Shown in pieces: positions 7,380 through 18,528 of a DNA stretch of 37,509 bases. How positions within the stretch are numbered: position 1 is the stretch's first letter; each line of letters begins with the position of its first letter. A model generated the notes under the pieces. The model made no database searches and was not told the origin of the DNA. It saw only the letters and a list, made by a program, of their open reading frames with translations. Source of the stretch: an uncultured bacterium. Its GTDB lineage: Bacteria > Actinomycetota > Actinomycetes > S36-B12 > CAIYMF01. A program made the translations under genes and the position numbers. Location of the stretch: the NCBI GenBank assembly GCA_903927265.1, contig CAIYMF010000208.1:1-37509 (forward strand). The letters run 5' to 3'.

Positions 7380-9587
7380 TTACTCCGACTTCACGGTTTC
7401 GAGAAGCAGGGCTGCAAGGTCGAGAACCTCAACCTCTTCGCGCGCAGCACCCTCCTGCTTGCGCGAGGTGACACCGTCGTTGAGCATCACGTTGCAGAAC
7501 GGGCAGGCGACGGCAACCTTGGTGGCTCCCGTGGCGATCGCTTCGTCACTGCGGTTGACGTTCACGCGGGTTCCGAGCTTCTCTTCCATCCACATGCGCG
7601 CACCACCGGCACCGCAGCAGAACGACGTCGTGCCGCTGCGTTCCATCTCGACGTACTTCATGCCAGGCAGTGCCTTCACGATCTCGCGCGGCGGCACGTA
7701 CACCTTGTTGTGACGACCGAGGTAGCACGGGTCGTGGTACGTGACGGTCTCGTCGATGGGCTTGACCGGCTTCAGACGACCGTCCTTGACGAGTGTGGCG
7801 AGCAGTTGCGAGTGGTGCACGACCTCGTAGTTGCCGCCGAGCTGCGGGTATTCGCGGCCGATGGTGTTGAGGCAGTGCGGGCAGGTGACGACGATCTTCT
7901 TCGCCTTGATCTCATTGAGCATCTCGACGTTCTGCATGGCCTGCATTTGGAAGAGGAACTCGTTACCCGCGCGACGTGCGGAATCACCGGTACACGTTTC
8001 GCCTTCACCCAGCACCATGAACTCGACGCCAGCCACATTGAGCAACTCGGCAACCGCCTTGGTGGTGCGCTTCGCGCGATCTTCGAACGCACCGGCGCAA
8101 CCGACCCAGAATAAGTAGTCGACGTCGTCGGGAATGACGTCTTCGTCGTTCATTCCGAACACGCGCACATCGAAGTCGACTTCCTCGATCCAGGAATTGC
8201 GGTTGCTCGCGTTCATACCCCACGGGTTGCCCTTGTTCTCAATGTTCTTGAACAGGCCATTGAGTTCAGACGGGAAGTTGGTTTCGATCATCACCTGGTT
8301 GCGACGCATGTCAATGAAGTGATCGATGTGCTCGATGTCGACAGGGCACTGCTGCACGCACGCACCACACGTGGTGCACGACCACAGCGCCTCCTCATCG
8401 ATGACCGCGCCCTCGTGCGAGCGGTGTCCATCGGCGGTGTAACCGTCGGTGTCGCGGTGAGGATCGTCTTCGCGCGATCCGACGAGTGGGCGATCAAGTT
8501 CGGCCAAAGCAGTTGCCGGAAGCGCGGCGCGCGTCTCGTCGCTCATCTCATCGCCGCCGGCGAGGATGTACGGCGCCTTGGCCCAGAGGTGATCGCGCAT
8601 GTTCATGATCATCAACTTGGGCGACAGCGGCTTACCGGTGTTCCATGCCGGGCACTGTGACTGACAGCGACCGCATTCGGTACAACTGGCGAAGTCGAGG
8701 TTGCCCTTCCAGGTGAAGTCCTCGATGCGTCCTCGACCGAAGATGGCGTCGTCGGCGGGGTCTTCGAAGTCGATCTTCTCGGTGCCCGAGTACATCGGAA
8801 GCAGCGGGCCGAGCGCGTTGGGGCGGCGTGACGTTGCAACGTTGATGGGCGCAAGACCGATGTGCAAGTGCTTGCTGTGCAGCACGATGATCAGGAAGAC
8901 GAGCACGACGCCGATCTGCAGCAAGATGCCGATGGTCGCGAGCCACTGGTCGGTGACAAGGCCGAGCGGTACGAGCAGGTTGCCGACCCATTCGGAAACG
9001 AACGCGCCGCCGTTGACGAACGGGAATTCCTCGGGGCCACCGTTCTTCCAGACTGCATACTGCGCGCCGCGGTAGAGGAACAGCGTCCACACCACGTTGA
9101 AGATCATGAACAGCACCAGCCACGCGGCGCCGAGGTGGGAGCCGAAGAAGCGTGACTCGCGGCCCTGGTTCGACGGGTTGGTGCGCAGTCGGATGATCGC
9201 GAACATGATGATGCCGACGAGTACGAGGACGCCGAAGAGGTCTTCGAGGAATCCGACAATGGGCCACTGGCCAATGATCGGAATGGCGAACTCATTGTTG
9301 AACAGCGCGCCGTAGGCCTCGAGAATCGTCAGGCCCAGCACGAGGAATCCCCAGAAGGCGAACACGTGGGCGGTTCCTGGAACGACCCACTGCAGCAGCT
9401 TCTTCTGCCCGAGTACCTCGACGGCCTCGGCCTCGGCGACCACGGTGGGGCTCTCGATGCGACCGACCGCGGGCTGGCCGCTTCCGATGATCTTCTTGAG
9501 CCACAGCGCGCGGCGCGCGGCAAGTGCCAAGCACACAATCGTGATCAGCAGGCCGAGAACAAGGCGGACCATCAGGTACGGCTCCAC
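7380..9587 (-). CDS. etfD: membrane Fe-S oxidoreductase, heterodisulfide-reductase-like (EtfD type)
   Basis: A 735-residue protein. The N-terminal third has about five or six membrane helices of the NarI/cytochrome-b-like sort. Two 4Fe-4S motifs follow: CTECGRCQSQCP (about 300-312) and CTTCGACVQQCP (about 400-412). The C-terminal half carries CCG-domain cysteines (TCPHCLNTIG near 566, HDPCYLGRHN, CCGAGGARMWMEEK near 655, ACPFCN near 692). The arrangement matches mycobacterial Rv0338c, described as EtfD, which passes electrons from the EtfBA flavoprotein (fed by acyl-CoA dehydrogenases) to menaquinone. No etfBA is in the window. The GTG start is supported by GGAGGAG eight bases upstream. The gene runs convergent to the acyltransferase gene. 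Confidence 0.88.
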   Translation of the reverse strand: MEPYLMVRLVLGLLITIVCLALAARRALWLKKIIGSGQPAVGRIESPTVVAEAEAVEVLGQKKLLQWVVPGTAHVFAFWGFLVLGLTILEAYGALFNNEFAIPIIGQWPIVGFLEDLFGVLVLVGIIMFAIIRLRTNPSNQGRESRFFGSHLGAAWLVLFMIFNVVWTLFLYRGAQYAVWKNGGPEEFPFVNGGAFVSEWVGNLLVPLGLVTDQWLATIGILLQIGVVLVFLIIVLHSKHLHIGLAPINVATSRRPNALGPLLPMYSGTEKIDFEDPADDAIFGRGRIEDFTWKGNLDFASCTECGRCQSQCPAWNTGKPLSPKLMIMNMRDHLWAKAPYILAGGDEMSDETRAALPATALAELDRPLVGSREDDPHRDTDGYTADGHRSHEGAVIDEEALWSCTTCGACVQQCPVDIEHIDHFIDMRRNQVMIETNFPSELNGLFKNIENKGNPWGMNASNRNSWIEEVDFDVRVFGMNDEDVIPDDVDYLFWVGCAGAFEDRAKRTTKAVAELLNVAGVEFMVLGEGETCTGDSARRAGNEFLFQMQAMQNVEMLNEIKAKKIVVTCPHCLNTIGREYPQLGGNYEVVHHSQLLATLVKDGRLKPVKPIDETVTYHDPCYLGRHNKVYVPPREIVKALPGMKYVEMERSGTTSFCCGAGGARMWMEEKLGTRVNVNRSDEAIATGATKVAVACPFCNVMLNDGVTSRKQEGAAREEVEVLDLAALLLETVKSE

Positions 9588-9699
9588 GGGAATTTCTCCT
9601 CCGGGCGGCGAGCGGGAAAAGCGTCTTGCTGATCGTATCCGGCGGCGCTACATCGTTAGGAGTGCCTCGGCTTTCGCGAGGGCAGTGCGCAGTTGTGAC

Positions 9700-10800
9700 A
9701 TGGCTGGATTATTGCGCGCCCTTGGGCAATACGCTTTCCAGATGCCACTCCTTGTCACGGGGCCACCCTCCGCCCGGCGCGCCATGATCCTCGGAATGCG
9801 CGCTGTCGCGACGGCGCGAGAGACGCGCCCCTTCGTAGGAGAGGAGGCCGATCTCGTCCGGGCGATGGCAGAGGTGGTGGGGCTCGCGCACTCGGGAATG
9901 GAGGCGGTCGACCTCGCCGACGTGCTCTCCCCCGAAGTCACGTGGGACGACCACGCGCTGAGGGCAGAGTTGGTCACCGCGCTGCCCGACCCCATGCAGC
10001 GAAGCGATGCCGCGCACTGCGCCATGATGGTGGCCCTGATGCCGGTCATCCCGGATGAGCCGGGCCTTCACGCGGCTCGTTGGGTCGCTCAGGTGCTGGG
10101 GGCGGACGACCTCACCGTCGAGGAGGTGGAGGCGACGGTCAGCGCCCACGCCCAGCTGGCCGAGGCCGACCTCTTCCGCCGGTTCCTGTCGTGGAAGACG
10201 GGCGAGCAGGTCGAGGTCGTGGCAGCACGCCTCGCGCGCCACGAGCCCGCGGTGACCACTCCGCCGGAGCAGGTCGAGCGTGTGCGCCGACTCCTCGACA
10301 CCGCGCCCGAGGGCTCGGTGGGCCAGGAACTGGCGCGCTTCTACGCCGACACCGGGTTCGATGTGCCCGGCAGTCCTGGGACCATGCCCCTTGCCGTCCT
10401 GGGCAGTCATGACGTACATCATGTGCTCGCCGCGTACGACGCGAGCCCCGAGGACGAGGTCTATCTGGCGGCATTCACCGCTGCCAACGCTGGCACCGGA
10501 GGCGCGGAGTTTCTCGCGTTCAACATGCTCCAGTTCCACCAGGGCATCAAGCTCGGAGTCTTCGACCCGGCTCAGGTCGCCCTCGACCCTCACGCGTTGG
10601 CCCTCGCGGCCGAGCGCGGTGTCCAGACGCCGGTCGACCTGTCCAGTCGGACGTGGGACTGGCAGTCTCTGCTGCACCTTTCGCTGGACGAGGTTCGCGA
10701 GCAGTTGTGCATTCCTGGCGGGGGCTCGGTGCTCATGGGCGGCCCGTGGGACATCGACCACCACCGCCGGTGGTCGAAAACTGCGTCTATGCGTGCCTAA
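9700..10800 (+). CDS. TerB-like / Coq4-like fusion protein
   Basis: A ~366-residue protein of two helical halves. The first (about 25-170) looks like a TerB-type fold with repeated acidic helices (EEADLVRAMAEVVG, LHAARWVAQVLGADD); this is a loose resemblance. The second holds H237-D238-x-x-H241-x11-E253, exactly the HDxxHx11E zinc motif of Coq4, plus NMLQFHQGIKLG. Coq4 proteins act on the ring of ubiquinone precursors in eukaryotes and proteobacteria; here a menaquinone organism is expected, so the substrate is unclear. The start is uncertain: ATG 9700 lacks a clear Shine-Dalgarno, and GTG 9685 is possible. The gene is GC-richer than its neighbours (two counted 60-base lines are 72%). Its last codons and stop lie inside the second copy of the dispersed 36-bp element. 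Confidence 0.7.
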   Translation: MAGLLRALGQYAFQMPLLVTGPPSARRAMILGMRAVATARETRPFVGEEADLVRAMAEVVGLAHSGMEAVDLADVLSPEVTWDDHALRAELVTALPDPMQRSDAAHCAMMVALMPVIPDEPGLHAARWVAQVLGADDLTVEEVEATVSAHAQLAEADLFRRFLSWKTGEQVEVVAARLARHEPAVTTPPEQVERVRRLLDTAPEGSVGQELARFYADTGFDVPGSPGTMPLAVLGSHDVHHVLAAYDASPEDEVYLAAFTAANAGTGGAEFLAFNMLQFHQGIKLGVFDPAQVALDPHALALAAERGVQTPVDLSSRTWDWQSLLHLSLDEVREQLCIPGGGSVLMGGPWDIDHHRRWSKTASMRA

Positions 10801-10835
10801 TGTCCCCCCATGCGAAAAGTGGTGGGGAAATTAGG
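10782..10835. repeat. dispersed 36-bp element, copy 2, with hairpin
   Basis: Bases 10782-10817 match copy 1 (291-326) at 32 of 36 positions. Here the hairpin is clearer. CCTAAT (10796-10801) pairs with ATTAGG (10830-10835), CCCC (10804-10807) with GGGG (10824-10827), and CCA (10808-10810) with TGG (10820-10822). The loop is TGCGAAAAG. The TAA stop of the Coq4-like gene (10798-10800) lies in the left arm. A role as a terminator ahead of the dnaK promoter is plausible. Confidence 0.65.
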
Positions 10836-10870
10836 GGTGCGGGTGGGAATGAAGCGGTGGTATGAGCGGT

Positions 10871-10903
10871 TAGACATCATAGAGTTGAGTCTGGTACACT
10901 CAA
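10871..10903 (+). promoter_or_regulatory. dnaK promoter with HAIR (HspR) operator
   Basis: TTGAGT (10885-10890), seven bases, then ACTCAA (10898-10903) is a perfect inverted repeat matching the core of the HAIR operator (CTTGAGT-N7-ACTCAAG) bound by HspR. It overlaps a candidate -10, TACACT (10895-10900), with a candidate -35, TAGACA (10871-10876), 18 bases upstream. HspR bound here would therefore block the promoter. The hspR gene is the fourth gene of the operon, giving an autoregulatory loop. The rest of the 10801-11037 gap shows AAGGAG before the dnaK start and nothing else recognisable. Confidence 0.85.
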
Positions 10904-11037
10904 TCTATCTGCGCCAGAGTTGCGACCCTGACGTGACCGGATCAGACTCTAGTCATGATTCATCCGGACCTGAACCCTTCCGGGGCCAGTTCCACCCCGT
11001 TCGAACCGAAGATCCACATCACTAAGGAGAACTCCCC

Positions 11038-12878
<1,841 letters not shown>

Positions 12879-12882
<4 letters not shown>

Positions 12883-13484
12883 GTACGCCGCACGTCGAGC
12901 AACCTGAAGGTCCCCAAGACACGGGATTCACGGTGACCGACAAGCGGCGCATCGATCCGGAAACCGGTGAGGTGCGGGGCGCAAGTCCCGCACCCGCCGA
13001 TTCCGATGCGCAGGCCGAAGCCGAACTCGTTGAGGCTGACGTCACTGCCGCTGAGTTAGCCGTCGCCGAACTCACTGCCGATCTTCAGCGCGTTCACGCT
13101 GAGTACGCCAACTACCGCAAGCGCGTCGATCGCGACCGTGAGGTTGCGCGCGACACGGCTACGGCGGGTGCGCTCACCGAGCTGCTCCCGATTCTCGATG
13201 ACATCAATCGGGCACGCGAGCACGAAGAACTCGAAGGTGCATTCCGCAGCGTGGGTGAAGCACTCGAAGCTGTCACCGCGCGCCTCGGACTCACCACGTT
13301 CGGTGCAGTGGGCGAGGAGTTCGACCCCACGCATCACGAGGCCTTGACTCACGAGGCCGATGAGTCTGGCGAAGGGCCCACCGTCACTGTCGTCACCGCG
13401 GTTTACCAGTCCGGCTACGCACTCGGTAGCCGCGTGCTTCGACCCGCACGGGTCGGAGTTGCTGACCAGCCAGCTACTGCATGA
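12879..13484 (+). CDS. grpE: nucleotide exchange factor GrpE
   Basis: A 201-residue GrpE. The N-terminal ~45 residues are an acidic, poorly conserved arm. Then comes the long coiled-coil helix ([21 protein letters not shown], written here only in part as [16 protein letters not shown]), the turn region [13 protein letters not shown], and the C-terminal beta-domain motif FDPTHHEAL followed by [16 protein letters not shown]. It forms a dimer that releases ADP from DnaK. It starts at GTG inside the dnaK stop codon (GTGA), so it is translationally coupled. The only odd point is the unusual variability of the first 50 residues, which is common in actinobacteria. Confidence 0.97.
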
Positions 13485-13511
13485 CTCGACCACTGAGAGG
13501 AGGGGCATCCG

Positions 13512-14693
13512 TTGAGTACCAAGGACTGGATTGAGAAGGACTACTACAAGGTCCTCGGCGTTTCCAAGGATGCTTCCGCCGACCAGATCAAGAAGTCGTA
13601 TCGCTCGCTCGCCAAGCAGTTCCACCCCGACGCCAACGCCAACAATGCTGCGGCCGAAGCGAAGTTCAAGGAAGTCGGCGAGGCCTACGAGGTTCTCTCC
13701 GACGACAAGAAGCGCAAGGAGTACGACGAGGCTCGATCCCTCTTCGGCTCCGGCGGCTTCCGCTTCCCCGGCAGTGGTGGCGGCGGTGGTGCTCGCGGCG
13801 GCGGCGGCGCACAGTCGTTCAACATCGACGACCTACTCGGTCGCGGTGCTGGCGCCCAGGGCGGCGGCATGGGCGATGTGTTCGGAGGCCTGTTCAATCG
13901 GGGTGGTCGTCAGCAGCAACGCGCTGCCCGTCGTGGCGCCGACGCCGAAAGTGAAGTGACGCTGTCATTCGACGAAGCACTTGACGGTGTCACATTGCCG
14001 TTGCGTTTGTCAGGTGATGGACCCTGTGACGCGTGTCGTGGAACGGGAGCCAAGGCGGGCACGATGCCGCGTATGTGTCCCACGTGTCAGGGCACGGGTT
14101 CGGAATCACGTAACGCGGGTGGGTTCGCGTTCGCTGAGCCGTGTCGCGAATGTCGCGGCCGCGGTTTGGTCGTCGACGACCCATGCGCGGTCTGCCACGG
14201 AAATGGTCGCGCGCGATCGAGTCGCACAGTGCAGGCGCGTATTCCTGCCGGCGTCAAAGACGGCAGTCGCATTCGGCTCAAGGGCAAGGGAACACCGGGC
14301 GAAAACGGCGGCCCGGCTGGTGACTTGTTCATCACGGTGCATGTCACACCGCACGCACTGTTCGGCCGCAACGGTGACAACCTCACTCTGACATTGCCCG
14401 TCACGTTCGAAGAAGCGGCGCTGGGTTCTGAGGTCAAGGTGCCCACCGTCGGCGGTGGTTCGGTCACGCTCAAGGTGCCCCCCGGCACGCAGAACGGACG
14501 CACCTTCCGAGTGAAAGGCAAAGGGGTCACGCGTAAAGACGGCACACGCGGCGATCAGCTGGTCACTGTTGAAGTCGCCGTTCCGCAGAAGCTCAGCAGC
14601 GAGGCGCGCGAAGCGCTTGAGGCGTATCGCGCGGCCATGGGATCGCAAGATCCTCGTGGTGACTTCATGGCACGGGCAGGAGGTACGTCATGA
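13512..14693 (+). CDS. dnaJ: co-chaperone DnaJ (DnaJ1 type)
   Basis: The 393-residue protein starts with a short extension ([12 protein letters not shown]) typical of actinobacterial DnaJ1. The J domain follows (about 10-75), with the HPD motif in [11 protein letters not shown] long Gly/Phe-rich stretch (about 78-135) comes next, then four zinc-binding repeats ([32 protein letters not shown]). The C-terminal substrate-binding beta domains close the protein. It delivers substrates to DnaK and stimulates its ATPase. The start is TTG at 13512, supported by GGAGGGG just upstream. The 27-base gap after grpE has no terminator. The stop overlaps the hspR start (ATGA). Confidence 0.98.
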   Translation: MSTKDWIEKDYYKVLGVSKDASADQIKKSYRSLAKQFHPDANANNAAAEAKFKEVGEAYEVLSDDKKRKEYDEARSLFGSGGFRFPGSGGGGGARGGGGAQSFNIDDLLGRGAGAQGGGMGDVFGGLFNRGGRQQQRAARRGADAESEVTLSFDEALDGVTLPLRLSGDGPCDACRGTGAKAGTMPRMCPTCQGTGSESRNAGGFAFAEPCRECRGRGLVVDDPCAVCHGNGRARSSRTVQARIPAGVKDGSRIRLKGKGTPGENGGPAGDLFITVHVTPHALFGRNGDNLTLTLPVTFEEAALGSEVKVPTVGGGSVTLKVPPGTQNGRTFRVKGKGVTRKDGTRGDQLVTVEVAVPQKLSSEAREALEAYRAAMGSQDPRGDFMARAGGTS

Positions 14694-15061
14694 GCATGAG
14701 TAGTAACCGTCCCGTTGGCAATCCGTATGAACACGACGAAGACAGTCCGGTCTACGTCATTTCCGTTGCGGCACAACTGTCAGGCATGCACCCGCAAACG
14801 CTGCGGCAGTACGACCGCCTCGGCCTGGTTTCCCCCGACCGCACACTCGGTCGTAACCGGCTCTACTCACTACGTGACATTGCGCGTCTGCGCGAGGTGC
14901 AGCAGCTCTCTACTGAGGGTGTCAACCTCGCAGGCATTCAGCGCATCCTCGACCTGCAGGCTCAGGTGCACGACATGCGCCGACGTCTTGAGCAGTTGCA
15001 GGGCGAGCGTAACTCCACCGCCTTGGTCGTATGGCGCCCTGATCGCGCCCGCCGCAGCTGA
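14690..15061 (+). CDS. hspR: heat-shock repressor HspR (MerR family)
   Basis: A 123-residue MerR-type regulator. The helix-turn-helix region reads [27 protein letters not shown], shown here by its core [12 protein letters not shown], followed by [17 protein letters not shown] and a C-terminal coiled coil. This is the classic HspR pattern. HspR represses the dnaK operon by binding the HAIR sequence, which is present before dnaK, and needs DnaK as co-repressor in Streptomyces. The start at ATG 14690 overlaps the dnaJ stop (ATGA); a second ATG at 14696 is also possible. Confidence 0.96.
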   Translation: MSMSSNRPVGNPYEHDEDSPVYVISVAAQLSGMHPQTLRQYDRLGLVSPDRTLGRNRLYSLRDIARLREVQQLSTEGVNLAGIQRILDLQAQVHDMRRRLEQLQGERNSTALVVWRPDRARRS

Positions 15062-15110
15062 GCCAATCGTCTGCGCGCATCTTTCGACAGCAACAGAACG
15101 GATTAGCACT

Positions 15111-17693
15111 ATGGATCTACAACTCACCACTCGCTCGCAGGAGGTTGTTTCCTCGGCGGTACGTCGTGCCGCAATGCGCGGCAACGCCCAAGTTGAGCCC
15201 ATTCATCTGCTCGGCGGTCTGCTTGAAGACCGCGAAGGAATCGCCACCGCGCTGCTCGACAACGTGCGCGTCGATCACGAGGCGCTCATACGCTCGGTGA
15301 ACTCCGAGATCGATGCGCTACCCGCAGCCTCGGGCACCACCGTGTCACAGCCCTCGCTGTCGAACGCGTCGTACAAGGTGTTGGGCGCTGCACAGGAAGC
15401 AGCGCGTGAGCGCGGTGACGACTACGTGTCGACCGAGCACCTGCTGCTGGCCATCGCTGCCCAGCCCAGCCCCGCCGGCGATTTGCTGCGCCGCAATGGT
15501 GCAGGACCCATCGAACTCGTTGATGCCTTCACCGCGGTGCGAGGTTCGCGTCGCGTGACGTCGGCTGATCCCGAGGGATCGTTCCAGGCATTGGAGAAGT
15601 ACAGCGTTGATCTGACGGCTCGTGCACGCGAAGGCAAGATCGATCCGGTCATTGGCCGCGACGCCGAAATTCGTCGCGTCGTGCAAGTACTCTCGCGTCG
15701 CACCAAGAACAACCCCGTTCTCATTGGCGAGCCCGGCGTAGGAAAGACCGCAGTTGTCGAAGGTCTGGCCCAGCGCATCGTCGACGGCGACGTTCCTGAT
15801 TCATTGCGCGGCAAGAAGTTGGTGTCACTCGACCTCGCGGCGATGGTGGCGGGTGCGAAGTACCGCGGTGAATTCGAAGAGCGACTCAAGGCCGTGCTCG
15901 AAGAAATCTCGCAGAGCGAGGGTCGCGTCGTCACGTTCATCGATGAGCTGCACACCGTTGTTGGAGCGGGCGCTTCCGGTGATTCGGCCATGGACGCCGG
16001 CAACATGCTCAAGCCGATGTTGGCGCGAGGTGAGTTGCGACTCGTCGGCGCCACCACACTCGACGAATACCGCGAGCACATTGAGAAAGACGCCGCTCTC
16101 GAGCGACGATTCCAGCAGGTGTTCGTCGGCGAGCCGAGTGTTGAAGACACCATCGGAATTCTCCGGGGTATCAAGGAGAAGTACGAGTCGCACCACAAGG
16201 TAGCGATATCCGATGCAGCACTCGTTGCAGCCGCGACTCTTTCCGATCGTTACATCACCTCGCGCTTCCTACCTGACAAGGCGATTGACCTCGTCGACGA
16301 AGCGGCATCGCGTCTGCGCATGGAAATCGACTCATCTCCCGTCGAGATCGATATCTTGCGTCGCGCAGTCGATCGACTCAAGATGGAAGAACTCGCACTG
16401 TCAAAGGCAACTGATGAGGCAAGCAAGGCGCGTCTAGAAAAACTGCGTTCCGATCTTGCCGACAAGGAAGAAGAGCTCTCCGCACTGCAGGCACGCTGGG
16501 AAACTGAGAAGCGCGGGCTCGATCGCATCGGTGAGATCAAGGTCGGCATCGATGAGTTGCGGTCAGTTGCCGAGCGTGCCCAACGCGATGGTGACTTCGA
16601 AGAAGCATCGCGCATCGTCTACGCCGACATTCCGGCGCTTGAGGAAGAACTTGAGCGCGTGACGGCCGAGACCAATACGCGAACCGCGATGGTCAAGGAA
16701 GAAGTCGACCCCGACGATGTGGCTGAGGTTGTCTCTGCCTGGACTGGTATTCCCGCCGGTCGTCTGCTCGAGGGTGAGAGCGCGAAGTTGCTGCGTATGG
16801 AGCAGGTCATCGGTGAGCGCGTCGTAGGCCAGGAGAAGGCGGTGCAAGCGGTGGCCGATGCGGTGCGCCGTGCGCGTGCCGGTGTTGCCGATCCCAACCG
16901 TCCGACCGGATCATTCCTCTTCCTCGGCCCGACCGGTGTTGGCAAGACGGAGTTGGCGAAGGCGCTTGCCGACTTCCTGTTCGACGATGAACGTTCGATG
17001 ACCCGCATCGACATGAGCGAGTACAGCGAGAAGCACTCAGTGGCGCGCCTTGTGGGCGCACCGCCTGGATACGTCGGCTACGAAGAGGGCGGTCAGCTCA
17101 CCGAAGCGGTACGTCGTCGGCCCTACACGGTGGTGTTGCTCGATGAGGTCGAGAAGGCTCACCCCGAGGTGTTCGACATCTTGCTGCAGGTGCTCGACGA
17201 CGGTCGACTCACCGACGGGCAAGGCCGCACCGTCGATTTCCGCAATGCAATTCTCATCCTCACGTCGAACTTGGGATCGATGTTCCTTGTCGACCCCACC
17301 CTCGACGACGAAGCCAAGCGAGATGCCGTGATGGCAGTGGTGCGATCGAGTTTCAAGCCGGAGTTCCTCAACCGACTCGACGACGTGGTGATGTTCAATC
17401 CTCTGGGTACCGAGCAGCTCACCTACATCGTCGACCTGCAACTCGCGTCACTTCAGAAGCGACTCGTTGATCGGCGACTCACCCTCGAAGTGTCAGAAGC
17501 GGCGAAGCAGTGGCTGGTGCTGGGTGGTTTCGACCCGATCTACGGTGCGCGACCGCTGCGTCGTCTCGTGCAGACCGCGGTAGGCGACTCACTGGCCAAG
17601 GGAATCCTGGCGGGTGAGGTGCACGATGGTGACACTGTCGTGGTCGACCTCGATTCCGAGAGCGACACGTTAACGGTCACGCCGCGGCGCTAG
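15111..17693 (+). CDS. clpB: ATP-dependent disaggregase ClpB
   Basis: The 860-residue protein has the ClpB layout. An N-terminal double Clp-N repeat (1-150) precedes a first AAA+ domain with Walker A GEPGVGKT (near 206) and Walker [12 protein letters not shown] coiled-coil middle domain (about 400-520, rich in Lys/Glu/Arg) is the insert that distinguishes ClpB from ClpA/C. The second AAA+ domain has GPTGVGKT (near 607) and [16 protein letters not shown]. It pulls proteins out of aggregates together with DnaK. The ATG at 15111 starts the conserved N-domain; in-frame sequence upstream runs through hspR and is not ClpB-like. It follows hspR by 49 bases without a visible HAIR or terminator, so it is probably the last gene of the dnaK operon. 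Confidence 0.97.
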   Translation: MDLQLTTRSQEVVSSAVRRAAMRGNAQVEPIHLLGGLLEDREGIATALLDNVRVDHEALIRSVNSEIDALPAASGTTVSQPSLSNASYKVLGAAQEAARERGDDYVSTEHLLLAIAAQPSPAGDLLRRNGAGPIELVDAFTAVRGSRRVTSADPEGSFQALEKYSVDLTARAREGKIDPVIGRDAEIRRVVQVLSRRTKNNPVLIGEPGVGKTAVVEGLAQRIVDGDVPDSLRGKKLVSLDLAAMVAGAKYRGEFEERLKAVLEEISQSEGRVVTFIDELHTVVGAGASGDSAMDAGNMLKPMLARGELRLVGATTLDEYREHIEKDAALERRFQQVFVGEPSVEDTIGILRGIKEKYESHHKVAISDAALVAAATLSDRYITSRFLPDKAIDLVDEAASRLRMEIDSSPVEIDILRRAVDRLKMEELALSKATDEASKARLEKLRSDLADKEEELSALQARWETEKRGLDRIGEIKVGIDELRSVAERAQRDGDFEEASRIVYADIPALEEELERVTAETNTRTAMVKEEVDPDDVAEVVSAWTGIPAGRLLEGESAKLLRMEQVIGERVVGQEKAVQAVADAVRRARAGVADPNRPTGSFLFLGPTGVGKTELAKALADFLFDDERSMTRIDMSEYSEKHSVARLVGAPPGYVGYEEGGQLTEAVRRRPYTVVLLDEVEKAHPEVFDILLQVLDDGRLTDGQGRTVDFRNAILILTSNLGSMFLVDPTLDDEAKRDAVMAVVRSSFKPEFLNRLDDVVMFNPLGTEQLTYIVDLQLASLQKRLVDRRLTLEVSEAAKQWLVLGGFDPIYGARPLRRLVQTAVGDSLAKGILAGEVHDGDTVVVDLDSESDTLTVTPRR

Positions 17694-17711
17694 TCGTCTG
17701 GATTCACTCAC

Positions 17712-17756
17712 TCTGTGGGCAAATACGCACGTTTAACGCGGGTATTTGCCCGCAGA
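17712..17756. terminator. bidirectional terminator hairpin after clpB
   Basis: Bases 17712-17726 (TCTGTGGGCAAATAC) pair with 17742-17756 (GTATTTGCCCGCAGA): 15 bp with a single G-T pair, around a 15-base centre. It lies between the convergent stops of clpB (17693) and the cysteine-cluster gene (17761), as expected for a two-way terminator ending the heat-shock operon. Confidence 0.8.
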
Positions 17757-17760
17757 TTCG

Positions 17761-18258
17761 CTATTCCTCGGCGTTCACCGTGAAATGCTCAGCGATCATC
17801 GCCTGAAGTTGAAGTGCCTCATCAACGACGAGTGAGAGTTCGGGTGAGGAACCGCGCTGCTGTTGAACTCGAACCACTCGTTGGGTGAGGTGCTGTGAAC
17901 CCAGCATCCGCGGCCCGTCGGCTTCGAGTGCGGCGAGTCCCGCGTGAACGCGATCGCGCAGTGCCGCCGCTGCGTCGACTACGACGCGCGCGTCGACCTC
18001 GTCTAGTTCGCCAGCTTCGACCTGCACGAGCAACGCGCAGTTGTACGAGCGGCACATCGTGGGCCGCTTTTCATAGTTCGTGCAGCACCCGCCCACCTGT
18101 GCCGGGCAGGGTTGTTCGAAGCGGGTCGAGTGGATGTCGGTGACAAACACGGTGCCTAGGGCCTCGAGGGGTGCCCGGTCATCTGATGGCTGTAGGTCGG
18201 TGGCGTGAAACATGCTCCCGTCGCAGCACAGACCGCAGCCCACACAAAGAGTTGGCAT
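17761..18258 (-). CDS. YkgJ-type cysteine-cluster protein (putative Zn/Fe-binding)
   Basis: About 165 residues with the cysteine pattern of the YkgJ/UPF0153 family: CVGCGLCCDG at the N-terminus, then CPAQVGGCCTNYEKRPTMCRSYNC. These cysteines are thought to bind zinc or an iron-sulfur centre; the cellular role is unknown. The start at ATG 18256-18258 has AAAGGA eight bases upstream. An in-frame ATG nine bases earlier (ending 18267) directly abuts that AAAGGA and is less likely. The gene diverges from the Tat-signal ORF by ~54 bases, so the two may share a control region. Confidence 0.82.
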   Translation of the reverse strand: MPTLCVGCGLCCDGSMFHATDLQPSDDRAPLEALGTVFVTDIHSTRFEQPCPAQVGGCCTNYEKRPTMCRSYNCALLVQVEAGELDEVDARVVVDAAAALRDRVHAGLAALEADGPRMLGSQHLTQRVVRVQQQRGSSPELSLVVDEALQLQAMIAEHFTVNAEE

Positions 18259-18312
18259 GCAGTTCATCCTTTCGTGGCGCCCTCGTGAACACGTCCGCTG
18301 ATATCTTCCACT

Positions 18313-18528
18313 ATGACCACTTCACGTCGGCAGTTCCTCGTCGGTGCCCTCGCGCTCGGATCCGTGATTGCCGTCGGCGCCGCGGGCGCCGGTGCCGCCG
18401 AGGCGTCGGCTCCGAAGAAGCCCGTTAAGAAGCGCAACTACATCGAGAACGGCTCCTTTGAAGAGGGCCCTCTCGGAGTGCCGCAGATCGATGACTGGGT
18501 TGTTGTGACCGCCGTGGTGCCCGTATGA
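18313..18528 (+). CDS. short Tat-signal ORF carrying the first strand of a CBM-like domain
   Basis: A 71-residue product. Residues 4-9 (SRRQFL) are a twin-arginine motif, followed by a hydrophobic segment and a likely AxA cleavage site (ASA, 31-33). The mature part is only ~38 residues: a basic patch, then [26 protein letters not shown] followed by a Trp is the usual first strand of secreted carbohydrate-binding-like beta-sandwiches (CBM4/9 or DUF642 type), yet the ORF stops at 18528 before the domain is complete. The rest of such a domain appears downstream, after an intervening ubiquitin domain, in the -1 frame. The stop overlaps the next start (ATGA). It could be a separate exported peptide, the leader of a frameshift product, or the 5' part of a disrupted gene. 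Confidence 0.65.
   Translation: MTTSRRQFLVGALALGSVIAVGAAGAGAAEASAPKKPVKKRNYIENGSFEEGPLGVPQIDDWVVVTAVVPV

Noticed and set aside
9709-10764. 351-codon minus-strand frame opposite the Coq4-like gene
   Set aside because: The plus-strand frame carries the exact Coq4 metal motif. The minus-strand product shows no domain and no supported start.
291-10817. A genomic island between the two copies of the 36-bp element next to tRNA-Gly
   Set aside because: The enclosed genes (dcd, EtfD-like reductase, menC-like) are ordinary core genes, and no integrase or transposase is present. The copies look like repeated hairpins at gene ends rather than attachment sites.
14715-15110. An N-terminal extension of ClpB across hspR
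   Set aside because: The conserved Clp N-domain begins at ATG 15111, and the upstream stretch is hspR read in the wrong frame.
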